A program made the translations under genes and the position numbers. A stretch of DNA of 64,000 nucleotides from WHSW01 sp963729075 (GTDB lineage Bacteria; Actinomycetota; Thermoleophilia; Solirubrobacterales; 70-9), in contig CAVSMU010000018.1 in assembly GCA_963729075.1 (NCBI GenBank), positions 124,001 to 188,000 on the forward strand, in the 5' to 3' direction. Of the stretch, positions 55,942-63,984 are shown piece after piece. A model generated the notes under the pieces. The model saw nothing but the letters and a program-made list of their open reading frames with translations, did no database searches and had not been told where the DNA came from. Positions within the stretch are counted from its first letter, which is position 1. Every line of letters begins with the position of its first letter.

Positions 55942-56724
55942 TCAGGGCTGGCAGTTCGGACACCAGTAGGTCGTCCGGTTGGCGTCGCCCTGGCCGCGGG
56001 AGGAGATCGGCTCGCCGCAGCGCGGACAGGGGCGGCCCGCGCGGCGGTAGACGTCGCGCGGCTGGCGCCCGGTCTCGACCCCGGCGCGCATCAGGCTCGC
56101 CGTCTCGAGCACCACGCGCCGGAGCTCGTCGTCCGATGCGTCCGCGAGCCGGCGCCACGGACTGATCGCGGCCGCGAAGCAGCCCTCCGACTTGTAGATG
56201 TTGCCGACCCCGGCGAGCACGGACTGGTCGATCAGCGCCTCGCCGAGCTCGCGCTCGCGCGTGGCCCGGCGGCGCAGCGCGTCGACCCCTGCGGGCACGT
56301 CGAACCCGTCACCGAGGACATCCGGCCCCAGCGAGCGCAGACGCGGCTCGGCGGCGACCTCCGCCTCGGTCAGCAGCGCCAGGCGCGGTCCGCCGAACTC
56401 AGCTGCCTCGGAGCGCTCGGTCGCGAGCACGACCCACGCGCCCGACCGCGCTCGCTGCCAGGCCTCACCCCGGCGATACACGCGCCAGCTGCCGCGCATC
56501 CCCTGGTGACCGTGCAGGACGAGGCCGCGCTCGAAGCCCAGCAGCAGGTGCTTGCCGCGCGCCTCGGCGCGCTCCAGTCGCCGGCCGGTGAGCGAGCGGA
56601 GCCGCTCGCGCTGGCGGCGTAGGGGGCTGCGCGGGTTCGGCGCCTCGGCGGCCACGAGCGGGCTGTTCCCGAGCGCTGTCGCGAGCCTGCGGGCGGTACG
56701 GTGAATCGTGTCGCCTTCGGCCAC
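55942..56724 (-). CDS. Fpg/Nei-family DNA glycosylase with Ala2
   Basis: 260 residues from GTG 56724. AEGDTIHRTARRL, the DQSVLAGVGNIYKSE helix-two-turn-helix and the C-terminal zinc finger CPRCGEPISSRG...YWCPNCQP match endonuclease VIII. Nei enzymes normally begin PEGDT, with N-terminal Pro as the Schiff-base nucleophile; here position 2 is Ala. TATGCT ending 7 nt before GTG 56724 supports this start. The ATG at 56736 lies in the hexamer and would bury the catalytic residue. Confidence 0.85.
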   Translation of the reverse strand: MAEGDTIHRTARRLATALGNSPLVAAEAPNPRSPLRRQRERLRSLTGRRLERAEARGKHLLLGFERGLVLHGHQGMRGSWRVYRRGEAWQRARSGAWVVLATERSEAAEFGGPRLALLTEAEVAAEPRLRSLGPDVLGDGFDVPAGVDALRRRATRERELGEALIDQSVLAGVGNIYKSEGCFAAAISPWRRLADASDDELRRVVLETASLMRAGVETGRQPRDVYRRAGRPCPRCGEPISSRGQGDANRTTYWCPNCQP

Positions 56725-56731
56725 CGGCGCG

Positions 56732-56737
56732 AGCATA
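56732..56737 (-). promoter_or_regulatory. -10 hexamer TATGCT of nei-like gene
   Basis: Ends 7 nt before the GTG at 56724 and contains the alternative ATG. Confidence 0.5.
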
Positions 56738-56766
56738 GGCCCACGCCCGCCGCCGAGCGGCCCGGC

Positions 56767-59700
56767 TCAGGCCGTGGCTACCAGCCTCCGCGGCTGGCGC
56801 GAGAAGCCGGCGGCGATGATCTGCTCCTCGAGGCCCGAGCCGATCACGGGCTCGCCGTCGACCCGCTCGATGCCGAGCTTCGGGATCATCTGCTCGCGGG
56901 CGGCCTCGGCGATGTGCGCGATCGCCTCGACCAGCGCCTCGCCCTCGAGCTCCACGAAGCGCACGATGCCCTTGCCGCCGCGCTCGACGTAGACGATCGG
57001 ATTGCCGTCGCGAAGCAGCACGTAGGCGCCCGGGGTCCGGGAGGGGCGCCTGCCTTCGGCGCGCCTCGGCCACGGCAGGGCCGCGCCGTAGGGCTGTGCC
57101 GGATCGGTGGCGGCGAGCAGCAGGTACTCGCCCTCGCGCCGGGGCATCCCGCGCAGCCGCTCGATCGCGCCGGCGAGGGCGAACTGGGCGCCGCCGAGGC
57201 CCTCGACGAAGTAGCCGCGACGAGCGGTGCCGAGCATCTCGAGGTTCGAGAGCTCCCCGTAGAGCGAGGAGAATCCGCCCGGAACGCCCTCGGCGAGCAC
57301 GGTCTCGCGGGTGACGATGCCATAGCGCTCCAGCATCAGCTCCGCCTGCGCCCGCAGACGCGGCCCCTGCGCCGGTGCGCCGCGAAACAGCGACTCGGTC
57401 AACGACCAGCGACCCTGGATCGCCTCCTGGCTCGGGTTGCGACGCGATGCGAAGCGCCGGGCCTGGCGGCGCCGGCTTGGAACCGCGCTGAGACGTCGGG
57501 CCCGGAGCGGCGCGAAGGCGTCGTTGGTCACCTCGCCGGCCCACACGAGGTCCCAGAGCGCGGCGTGCAGCTCCTCGCGCTCGAAGTCGAGGTCGGTGAC
57601 GAGGTCGAGCCAGAACGAGGCCGAGGTGGCGAGCCGCTCGCGGATCGCGTCGTGAGCCTCGCCCTCGGGACGGTCGAGCTTCGCGTTCGCCGGCGGGGGG
57701 CCGGCGAGGTGCACGTCCTCGCGGAAGTAGAGGGCGACCCTGCCGGTGCGCGCCAGCGAGCCGGCGCCGATCCACACGAGCTCGCCGCTGGTAGTGAGCT
57801 GGTCGAGCCAGGTCGGGCTGTAGGCCCCGAGGCGCCGCGGCAGCACGTCTCGCTCCCAGACCTCGGGGGTGAGGCCGACGCCCTGTAGCGCGACCAGGGC
57901 CTCGCGCAGGCGATCCGGGCCCGCGCCGGCGGGCCGGTGGGCGTCGACGTTCTGCCACGCGGGGAGGAAACGGCCGAGCTCGGCCGGATCGACCGCCTCG
58001 GCCTCCTGGCGAAGCGCTGCGACGCTCGCCCGGCGGACGCGGCGCAGGACGTCGGAATCGCACCACTCCCGCTCGCTGCCGCCGGGCAGCAGCTCGCCGC
58101 GAACGAGCTCGCCGGAGCGCTCGAGCTCGCGCAGCGCAGCGCTCATGTCGACGCCGTAGCGGCGGGTGATCTGGGCGGTCGGAAAGGGGCCGTGGGTGCG
58201 GGCGTAGCGGCGGACAAGGGCGAGCATCGCGTCCGGCGTCTCGGCCAGGAAGGAGTCCGGCAGGCCACCGGGCGGCGGGACGCCGACCGCGTCCCTGTAG
58301 AGCCCCGCGTCCTCGGCTGCGATCCAGCGCTCCTCGCCGGCGATGCGCACCGGCGCCGCTCGCCGCTCGCGCTCGAGCTTGGCCAGCATCGACTCGGCCG
58401 AATAGCCCTCCGCCGTGCGCTGCTCACATTCCTCGACGGTCAGGTCGCCGAGCCGGCGCAGGACCTGCTGGAGCGCGTCGCGGTCCTTGGCGAGCGCGTC
58501 CGGGTGACGGAGCTGGAGTGAGCGCTCGACCTCCTGGAGCGCCTCGGGATCGATCAGCTCGCGCAACTCGTCGGCGCCGAGCAGCTCCGAGAGCAACTCG
58601 CGGTCGAGGGCCAGGGCCGCCGCGCGCCGCTCGGCGTTCGGCGTGTCGCCTTCGTACATATAGGTGGCGACGTAGTCGAACAGCAGCGACGAGGCGAACG
58701 GGGAGGCGGTCTGCGTCTCGACCTCGACGAGGCTGATGCGGCGCGACTGCAGGTCGCGCAGCAGCTCGACCAGCGCGGGGAGGTCGAGCACGTCGCGCAG
58801 GCACTCGCGATAGGTCTCGAGGATGACCGGAAAGCGCGGGAAGTCCCTGGCGACCTCGAGCAGGCTCTGCGACTTCAGCCGCTGCTGCCACAGCGGCGTG
58901 CGCTTGCCGGGGTAGGCGCGCGGAATAAGCAGGCTGCGCGACGCGTTCTCGCGAAACCGGGCACCGAACAGGGCCGAGCCGCCGAGCTCGCGCACCACCA
59001 GGTCCTCGACCTCGTCGGGCTCGAGCAGGACGAGGTCGGCGTCGGGCGGCTCGTCGGCGTCGGGGAGGTGGACGACGATGCCGTCGTCGGACCAGATCGC
59101 GTGCGCCTCGAGGTCGAGCTCGTCGCGGATGCGGGCCGAGAGCGCCAGCCCCCAGGCCGCATGGACGCGGCCGCCGTACGGGGAGAGGACGCAGAGTCGC
59201 CAGTCCCCGATCTCGTCCCGGAAGCGCTCGACGACGAGCGTCTCGTCGGACGGCACGACCCGGGTCGCGGCCTGTTGCTCGCGCAGGTAGGTCACCAGGT
59301 TGGCGGCCGCGCGCTGATCCAGGTCGTTCTCGGCCGCCAGCGTGTCGGCGTCCTGGCGCACCGCCTCTCGGGCGAAGGCGCCGATCGCTCGGCCGAGCTC
59401 GGGCGGGCGCCCGACGCCGTCCCCGCGCCAGAAGGGCACCGCGCCGGGAACGCCGGGCGCCGGGGTGACGATCACCCGGTCGCGCGTGATGTCCTCGATC
59501 CGCCAGGTGGTGGCGCCGAGCAGGAAGGTCTGCCCCGGCCGCGCCTCGTAGACCATCTCCTCGTCGAGCTCGCCGACGCGGCGTCCGTCCGGCAGGTGGA
59601 CGCCGTAGAGGCCGCGGTCCGGGATCGTGCCCGCGTTGGTGACCGCGAGCTGGCGCGCGCCCCGGCGTCCGCGCACCGTGCCGGCGGTGCGGTCCCAGAC

Positions 59701-60327
59701 CACGCGCGGGCGGAGCTCGGCGAACTTCTCCGACGGGTAGCGCCCGTCGAGCATGTCGAGCACGTTCTCGAGCTGCTCGCGGGAGAGCTCGGAGAACGGC
59801 TGCGCTGCGGTCACCACCCGCTCGACCTCGTCCACCTGCCACTCGGAGTCGGCGACCATCGAGACGAGGTGCTGGGCGAGGACGTCGAGTGGGTTGCGCG
59901 GGATCACCGTCTCCTCGATCTCGCCGGCGCGCATCCGCTTCGCGACCACGGCGCACTCGAGCAGGTCGGCTCGGAACTTCGGAAAGATCCGCCCCTTCGA
60001 GGTCTCGCCGAGCTGATGTCCGGCCCGGCCGACGCGCTGCATCCCGCGGGCGACGGACTTGGGCGACTCGACCTGGATCACCAGGTCCACGGCGCCCATG
60101 TCGATGCCGAGCTCGAGTGATGAGGTGGCGACGAGGCAGGGGAGCCGGCCGGACTTGAGCAGCTCCTCGACTACCAGCCGTTCTTCGTGTGCAAGCGATC
60201 CGTGATGGGCTCGGGCGATCTCCTCAAGCACGGCGGCCGGGCGGTTCCGGCCGGCGGGTCCTGTCGGGGAAGCGAGCCCCATCATGCGCGCCGACAGTGC
60301 TCGGATGGGGCCCCTCTTCCCCGCCAC
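56767..60327 (-). CDS. lhr: Lhr-type helicase, C-terminal portion (frameshifted half)
   Basis: 1186 residues from GTG 60327. It begins in a low-complexity linker and continues with the second half of RecA domain 2: IARAHHGSLAHEERLVVEE, VATSSLELGIDMG (motif V) and GMQRVGRAGHQLGE (motif VI), then the winged-helix and Lhr core/C-terminal domains. Lhr is a 3'-5' DNA/RNA helicase of Actinobacteria, normally one chain of ~1500 residues. Here the N-terminal motor half is in another frame (60224-61414), overlapping by ~100 bp. Confidence 0.88.
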   Translation of the reverse strand: MAGKRGPIRALSARMMGLASPTGPAGRNRPAAVLEEIARAHHGSLAHEERLVVEELLKSGRLPCLVATSSLELGIDMGAVDLVIQVESPKSVARGMQRVGRAGHQLGETSKGRIFPKFRADLLECAVVAKRMRAGEIEETVIPRNPLDVLAQHLVSMVADSEWQVDEVERVVTAAQPFSELSREQLENVLDMLDGRYPSEKFAELRPRVVWDRTAGTVRGRRGARQLAVTNAGTIPDRGLYGVHLPDGRRVGELDEEMVYEARPGQTFLLGATTWRIEDITRDRVIVTPAPGVPGAVPFWRGDGVGRPPELGRAIGAFAREAVRQDADTLAAENDLDQRAAANLVTYLREQQAATRVVPSDETLVVERFRDEIGDWRLCVLSPYGGRVHAAWGLALSARIRDELDLEAHAIWSDDGIVVHLPDADEPPDADLVLLEPDEVEDLVVRELGGSALFGARFRENASRSLLIPRAYPGKRTPLWQQRLKSQSLLEVARDFPRFPVILETYRECLRDVLDLPALVELLRDLQSRRISLVEVETQTASPFASSLLFDYVATYMYEGDTPNAERRAAALALDRELLSELLGADELRELIDPEALQEVERSLQLRHPDALAKDRDALQQVLRRLGDLTVEECEQRTAEGYSAESMLAKLERERRAAPVRIAGEERWIAAEDAGLYRDAVGVPPPGGLPDSFLAETPDAMLALVRRYARTHGPFPTAQITRRYGVDMSAALRELERSGELVRGELLPGGSEREWCDSDVLRRVRRASVAALRQEAEAVDPAELGRFLPAWQNVDAHRPAGAGPDRLREALVALQGVGLTPEVWERDVLPRRLGAYSPTWLDQLTTSGELVWIGAGSLARTGRVALYFREDVHLAGPPPANAKLDRPEGEAHDAIRERLATSASFWLDLVTDLDFEREELHAALWDLVWAGEVTNDAFAPLRARRLSAVPSRRRQARRFASRRNPSQEAIQGRWSLTESLFRGAPAQGPRLRAQAELMLERYGIVTRETVLAEGVPGGFSSLYGELSNLEMLGTARRGYFVEGLGGAQFALAGAIERLRGMPRREGEYLLLAATDPAQPYGAALPWPRRAEGRRPSRTPGAYVLLRDGNPIVYVERGGKGIVRFVELEGEALVEAIAHIAEAAREQMIPKLGIERVDGEPVIGSGLEEQIIAAGFSRQPRRLVATA

Positions 60328-61414
60328 CCGCCGGAGATGCGTCGGTGGCAGACGATGCGTTGCCCCCGTGTTCGGTGGCGGGAAGCTCGGGCTCGACGTC
60401 GCCCTGGTTGTGGAGCTCGTTCAGGCGCTTGGCCAGGCGCTCGGCGCCGCGGCGGCTGTTGACGAAGATGATCGTGGAGGTGTGCTCGCGCACGAGGCGC
60501 AGCAGCTCCGGGTAGATGGCGGGCCAGATCGAGCGCGGGTTGGCGACGGGGTCCAGGCTCGACTCGATCGGCCCCGGGTCAATGCGGTCCGGAGAAACAT
60601 CCAACGTTCCGCCCGCCTCCTCCGCTTGGCGTCCGGGGCCGGGCGGGTCAGCCGCAGGGACGGCCCCCGCACCTGGTTCCGTCATGTCGTCGACCGGGAC
60701 GACGATCTCCAGGTCGAGCTCCTTGCGCACGCCGGCGTCCACGATCTCGCACTCGCGCTTCGGCCCGACCAGGAACTCGGCGATCCGCTCGAGCGGGCGC
60801 TGAGTCGCGGAAAGCCCGATGCGCTGGGGCTCCGGGTTGCCCTCGTCCGTGACCAGATGCGAGAGCCGCTCGAGCGTCAACGCCAGATGGGCCCCGCGCT
60901 TCGACTGGGCGACGGCGTGGATCTCGTCGACGATCACCGCCTCGACCCCGGTCAGCATCTCGCGCGCCTGCGAAGTGATGATCAGATACAGCGATTCCGG
61001 CGTCGTGATCAGGATGTCGGGCGGGTTGCGCCGCATCGCCTGGCGCTCGCGCTGCGGTGTGTCGCCGGTGCGCAGGGCGACGCTCAGCTCGGCGCCGATG
61101 CCCCGAAGCGGCGCCCGCAGGTTGCGCTCGATGTCGTAGGAGAGCGCCTTCAGGGGCGAGACGTAGACGATCTTCACCCCGGTCCCGAGCTCCTGGGGAC
61201 TGCGGCTGAGGTTGTCGATGCCCCAAAGGAAGGCGCTCAGGGTCTTGCCCGAGCCGGTCGGCGCGCAGATGAGCGTGTTGGCGCCCGAGGCGATCTTCGG
61301 CCAGCCTGCCGCCTGGGCCGGCGTGGGCACCTCGAACGAGGCGTCGAACCAGCGCCTCGTCGGCTCGCTGAAGAGCGCCAGCGGGGTGGACTTCGCACTC
61401 GAATCGGTGGCCAT
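60224..61414 (-). CDS. lhr: Lhr-type helicase, N-terminal portion (frameshifted half)
   Basis: 396 residues from ATG 61414. RecA domain 1 with Q-motif FEVPTPAQAAGW, Walker A CAPTGSGKTL, LITTPESLYLI, DEIH box VDEIHAVAQSKRG and LSATQRPLERIA; then the start of RecA 2 (TSTIIFVNSRRGAERLAKRLNEL). After a Gly/Pro-rich linker the frame diverges and stops at 60224. A one-base change in a G or C run near 60304-60320 would rejoin both halves. TTG 61420 (7 nt after TAAACT) is an alternative start. Confidence 0.85.
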   Translation of the reverse strand: MATDSSAKSTPLALFSEPTRRWFDASFEVPTPAQAAGWPKIASGANTLICAPTGSGKTLSAFLWGIDNLSRSPQELGTGVKIVYVSPLKALSYDIERNLRAPLRGIGAELSVALRTGDTPQRERQAMRRNPPDILITTPESLYLIITSQAREMLTGVEAVIVDEIHAVAQSKRGAHLALTLERLSHLVTDEGNPEPQRIGLSATQRPLERIAEFLVGPKRECEIVDAGVRKELDLEIVVPVDDMTEPGAGAVPAADPPGPGRQAEEAGGTLDVSPDRIDPGPIESSLDPVANPRSIWPAIYPELLRLVREHTSTIIFVNSRRGAERLAKRLNELHNQGDVEPELPATEHGGNASSATDASPAGGGEEGPHPSTVGAHDGARFPDRTRRPEPPGRRA

Positions 61415-61427
61415 GCTCAACCGATCG

Positions 61428-61433
61428 AGTTTA
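61428..61433 (-). promoter_or_regulatory. -10 hexamer TAAACT of lhr
   Basis: Ends 7 nt before TTG 61420 and 13 nt before ATG 61414; it overlaps and therefore disfavors the GTG at 61438. Confidence 0.4.
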
Positions 61434-61462
61434 CGCACCCCGCCGGCGACCGACGGCGGCGC

Positions 61463-61904
61463 TCACGAGGGAGGCGGAATGCACTCCTCGATCGTCGGGC
61501 GATAGTCGGGCGAGGAGTCCGAACTCACGACCGCGATCGCGTTACCGCTCTGGACGACCTTGTCCTCGACGGGGGTCACCGAATCCGCCGGGTCGAGCTT
61601 CGCGAGCTCCTCCTCCTGGTCGATCACCGCCTGGGTGCCGGCTTCGTCGTCGGTGATCCAGACGTTCGCCGAGCCGGCCTGGCTCGAGACGCCGAGGTCC
61701 GGCGGCAGCTTCGCGAAGCTGACCTCGACCTTGCGCACCTTCTGTCCGGCGGCCTCGAAGCACTCCGTCACCTGGGCGGCGGTGATGGTCGTGGGCTCCT
61801 CGTCTTCGTCTCCCCCACCGCAGGCTCCAAGCCCCGAGCGCACCGAGCGCCAGCGCACCGAGCGCGAGCGTGCTCGCCGCGCGCAGGTTCGAAATCGTGT
61901 TCAT
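61463..61904 (-). pseudogene. Frameshifted lipoprotein gene
   Basis: The signal peptide (MNTISNLRAASTLALGALAL) starts at ATG 61904 in one frame. The lipobox LGAC and mature protein (CGGGDEDEEPTTITAAQV to IEECIPPPS) are in another. Deleting one G from the GGGG run just before the lipobox would give a normal ALGLGAC junction. The mature part is an acidic ~120-residue domain with one further cysteine pair (TECFEAAG, IEECIPP). Either a pseudogene or an indel error. No family recognised. Confidence 0.65.
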
Positions 61905-62023
61905 CCGGGTCTTCACACTCCTTTGTGATTGGGCCGCGATGGGCTGCGCCGCCGTCCCCCAGGTCCATCGGCGGCGGGGAAGCGTAGCGGGACAGCCCGT
62001 TTGCGGCCAGCCCGGCCGCGGGC

Positions 62024-62839
62024 TCAGGCCGTCGTCAGCAGGAGACGGAACTCGTTCGGCAGCCGATAGCTGCCGTCCGCGAGCCGGTACGGCGCCAGCG
62101 CGGCGACGATCTCGGCGGCGACCTCGTCGATCCGGTCTCCCACCAACTCCGCGACCCCGCCGGGCGCCAGCATCGCTCGGACAAGCGCCGGCTCGTCCGG
62201 ATACTCGTAGGCCCACTCGACCCCGAACGCCTCCTGCGGGCGCAGGCCGGCCTCGATCGCGATCTCCTCAAGGACACCCTCCTGCCACAGCTCGAACGTC
62301 TGTGGCCTGCCGGGCGGCGGCCCGGGCATGTACGGCCGCACCACCGCCTTCATCGCCTCGATCGCGCAGCGGTCGGGGTTGCCCCAGACCTGGATCAGCA
62401 CGGCGGCGCCAGGGCGCGTCACCCGACCGGCTTCGCGCAGCGCCGCGGTCATGTCCTCGGCGAAAAAGAACGAGTTGAAGCCGGCGACCAGGTCGAAGCC
62501 GTCGTCGGGGAAGGGGAGGTCCTCCATCTCGCCGGTGCGCAGATCGGCCCGGGGAACCTGCTCGGCGGCGAGCTCCAGGAGCGCGCTCGAGGCATCCACC
62601 CCGCTCACCTCGGCGCCCCGATCGGCGGCCAGCCGCAGGAACACTCCCGAGCCGCAGCCGATGTCGAGGACCCGATCTCCCGGCTCGACGCCGACCCGGC
62701 GAATGGCGGCCTCATAGGTCGGCACCTGCTGCTCCTCGTTGGCCGCCCAGTCGCGAGCCCGCGAGCCCCACAGAGGCCCCCACCGCTCGGCGCTCCCGCT
62801 TCGCTCTTCCCTCCCGGTTGTCCTCGTCGATGAGATCAT
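62024..62839 (-). CDS. Class I SAM-dependent methyltransferase under PadR control
   Basis: 271 residues. Motif I RVLDIGCGSGVFLRLAADRGAEVSGVD, EMEDLPFPDDGFDLV and RPGAAVLIQVWGN are Methyltransf_11 features. Substrate unknown. ATG 62839 has GAGAGGAGCGGCC upstream. It diverges from a padR gene across 54 bp with two ACTA(C/T)G dyads, so it is the likely target of that regulator, consistent with detoxification or antibiotic-type modification. Confidence 0.82.
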   Translation of the reverse strand: MISSTRTTGREERSGSAERWGPLWGSRARDWAANEEQQVPTYEAAIRRVGVEPGDRVLDIGCGSGVFLRLAADRGAEVSGVDASSALLELAAEQVPRADLRTGEMEDLPFPDDGFDLVAGFNSFFFAEDMTAALREAGRVTRPGAAVLIQVWGNPDRCAIEAMKAVVRPYMPGPPPGRPQTFELWQEGVLEEIAIEAGLRPQEAFGVEWAYEYPDEPALVRAMLAPGGVAELVGDRIDEVAAEIVAALAPYRLADGSYRLPNEFRLLLTTA

Positions 62840-62856
62840 GGCCGCTCCTCTCGGTA

Positions 62857-62892
62857 AACTACGTTTCGTAGTTATAAACTATGGAGCATAGT
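62857..62892. promoter_or_regulatory. Two inverted repeats, candidate PadR operators
   Basis: AACTACG-TTT-CGTAGTT (62857-62873) and ACTATG-GAG-CATAGT (62878-62892). Both have 3-nt centres; the dyad centres are 20 bp apart, about two helical turns. TAAACT (62875-62880) between and within them is a plausible -10 for padR. Confidence 0.65.
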
Positions 62893-62893
62893 A

Positions 62894-63439
62894 TTGTCAA
62901 GTAGCGACCTCCACCTCTTCTCGTACGAGATCCTCGGCCTGGTTGGACAGACCGGCGCCAGCGCCCACGACATGCTCAGGATGGCGCGCCGCGGCCGCAT
63001 CCTCGACTGGGCCGGCGAGAGCCAGTACTACGTCGAGCCGAAGCGGCTCGCGCAGCTCGGCTACCTGGACACTCGCAAGGAACCGGGCAAGACCAGGGAG
63101 CGGACGGTCTACACGCTCACCGACACGGGGCTCGAGGCGTTGCGCGAATGGGCACGCACCCCGGTGTCGTTCACCCCCCTGAAGAGCGAGCCGTTGCTGC
63201 GGCTGTTGATCGCCGACCTGGTCGGCGAGGCGCCCACCCGCGAGAGCCTCGCGACGCTTCGCAACGACATCGCCGAGCTCGAGCTAACGCTCGACGCGAG
63301 CGAGCGGACCGCCGAGGATCTCCCGCACCGGCGCAAGTACCTGTTGCTGGTGATCGGCTTCCTGCGGGGACTGCTGGCGCTGCACCTCGACCTCGTCGAC
63401 GAGGTCGAGCACGAGCTGGCGCCCGGCCGACGCGGCTAG
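62894..63439 (+). CDS. PadR-family regulator
   Basis: 181 residues. Winged helix with FSYEILGLVGQTGASAHDMLRMARR, YVEPKRLAQLGYLDTRKEPGKTRERTVYTLTDTGLEALREW, then the C-terminal helical dimerisation domain (Vir). Start at TTG 62894, the only in-frame candidate ahead of the conserved helix. It would repress itself and the divergent methyltransferase. The stop TAG shares CTAG (63436-63439) with the convergent rmlC stop. Confidence 0.88.
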   Translation: MSSSDLHLFSYEILGLVGQTGASAHDMLRMARRGRILDWAGESQYYVEPKRLAQLGYLDTRKEPGKTRERTVYTLTDTGLEALREWARTPVSFTPLKSEPLLRLLIADLVGEAPTRESLATLRNDIAELELTLDASERTAEDLPHRRKYLLLVIGFLRGLLALHLDLVDEVEHELAPGRRG

Positions 63440-63984
63440 AAGGGAAGCTCGGCGGCGATCTCGGCGAGCCGCGGGGCGGTGCGATCGCGCTCCGAGACCT
63501 GAGGCTCGTCGATCGGCCACTCGACCGCGACCTCGGGGTCGTCCCAGGCGATGCCGGCCTCGGTTGCGGGGTCGTAGAGGCTCGAGAGCTTGTAGTGCAC
63601 GTCGGCGATCTCGCTCAGCACGCAGAAGCCGTGGGCGAATCCCGCGGGGACGAAGAGTTGGCGGTGGAGCCCGTCGTCGAGCTCGTGGCCCTCCCAGCGA
63701 CCGTAGGTGGGCGAGTCGGGTCGCAGGTCGACGGCGACGTCCCAGATCCGTCCCCGAGAGCAGCGCACCAGCTTCGCCTGCCCGGGCGCGGTCTGGAAGT
63801 GAAGGCCGCGGAGGATGCCCTCGCGCGAGCGCGAGTGGTTGTCCTGGACGAAGTCGACGTCGACGCCGAGCTCGCGCCACGCCGGGGCGCTGAAGATCTC
63901 GACCAGAAAACCGCGCTCGTCGCCGTGCACGTCGGGCTCCAGCAACACGACGCCGTCGAGCTTCGTCTCGAGCCTGCGCGCCAA
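63436..63984 (-). CDS. rmlC: dTDP-4-dehydrorhamnose 3,5-epimerase
   Basis: 182 residues, cupin fold: DERGFLVEIFS, VQDNHSRSREGILRGLHFQ (catalytic His/Arg block), LVRCSRGRIWDVAVDLRP and PAGFAHGFCVLSE are diagnostic of RmlC/RfbC, third step of dTDP-L-rhamnose synthesis. TTG start at 63984; the frame is open to the window edge, so an upstream start or a continuation beyond 64000 is possible. Other rml genes are probably just outside. Confidence 0.92.
   Translation of the reverse strand: MARRLETKLDGVVLLEPDVHGDERGFLVEIFSAPAWRELGVDVDFVQDNHSRSREGILRGLHFQTAPGQAKLVRCSRGRIWDVAVDLRPDSPTYGRWEGHELDDGLHRQLFVPAGFAHGFCVLSEIADVHYKLSSLYDPATEAGIAWDDPEVAVEWPIDEPQVSERDRTAPRLAEIAAELPF

Noticed and set aside
60224..60327. 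Programmed ribosomal frameshift in lhr
   Set aside because: No slippery heptamer with a clear downstream structure was evident; a homopolymer indel is simpler.
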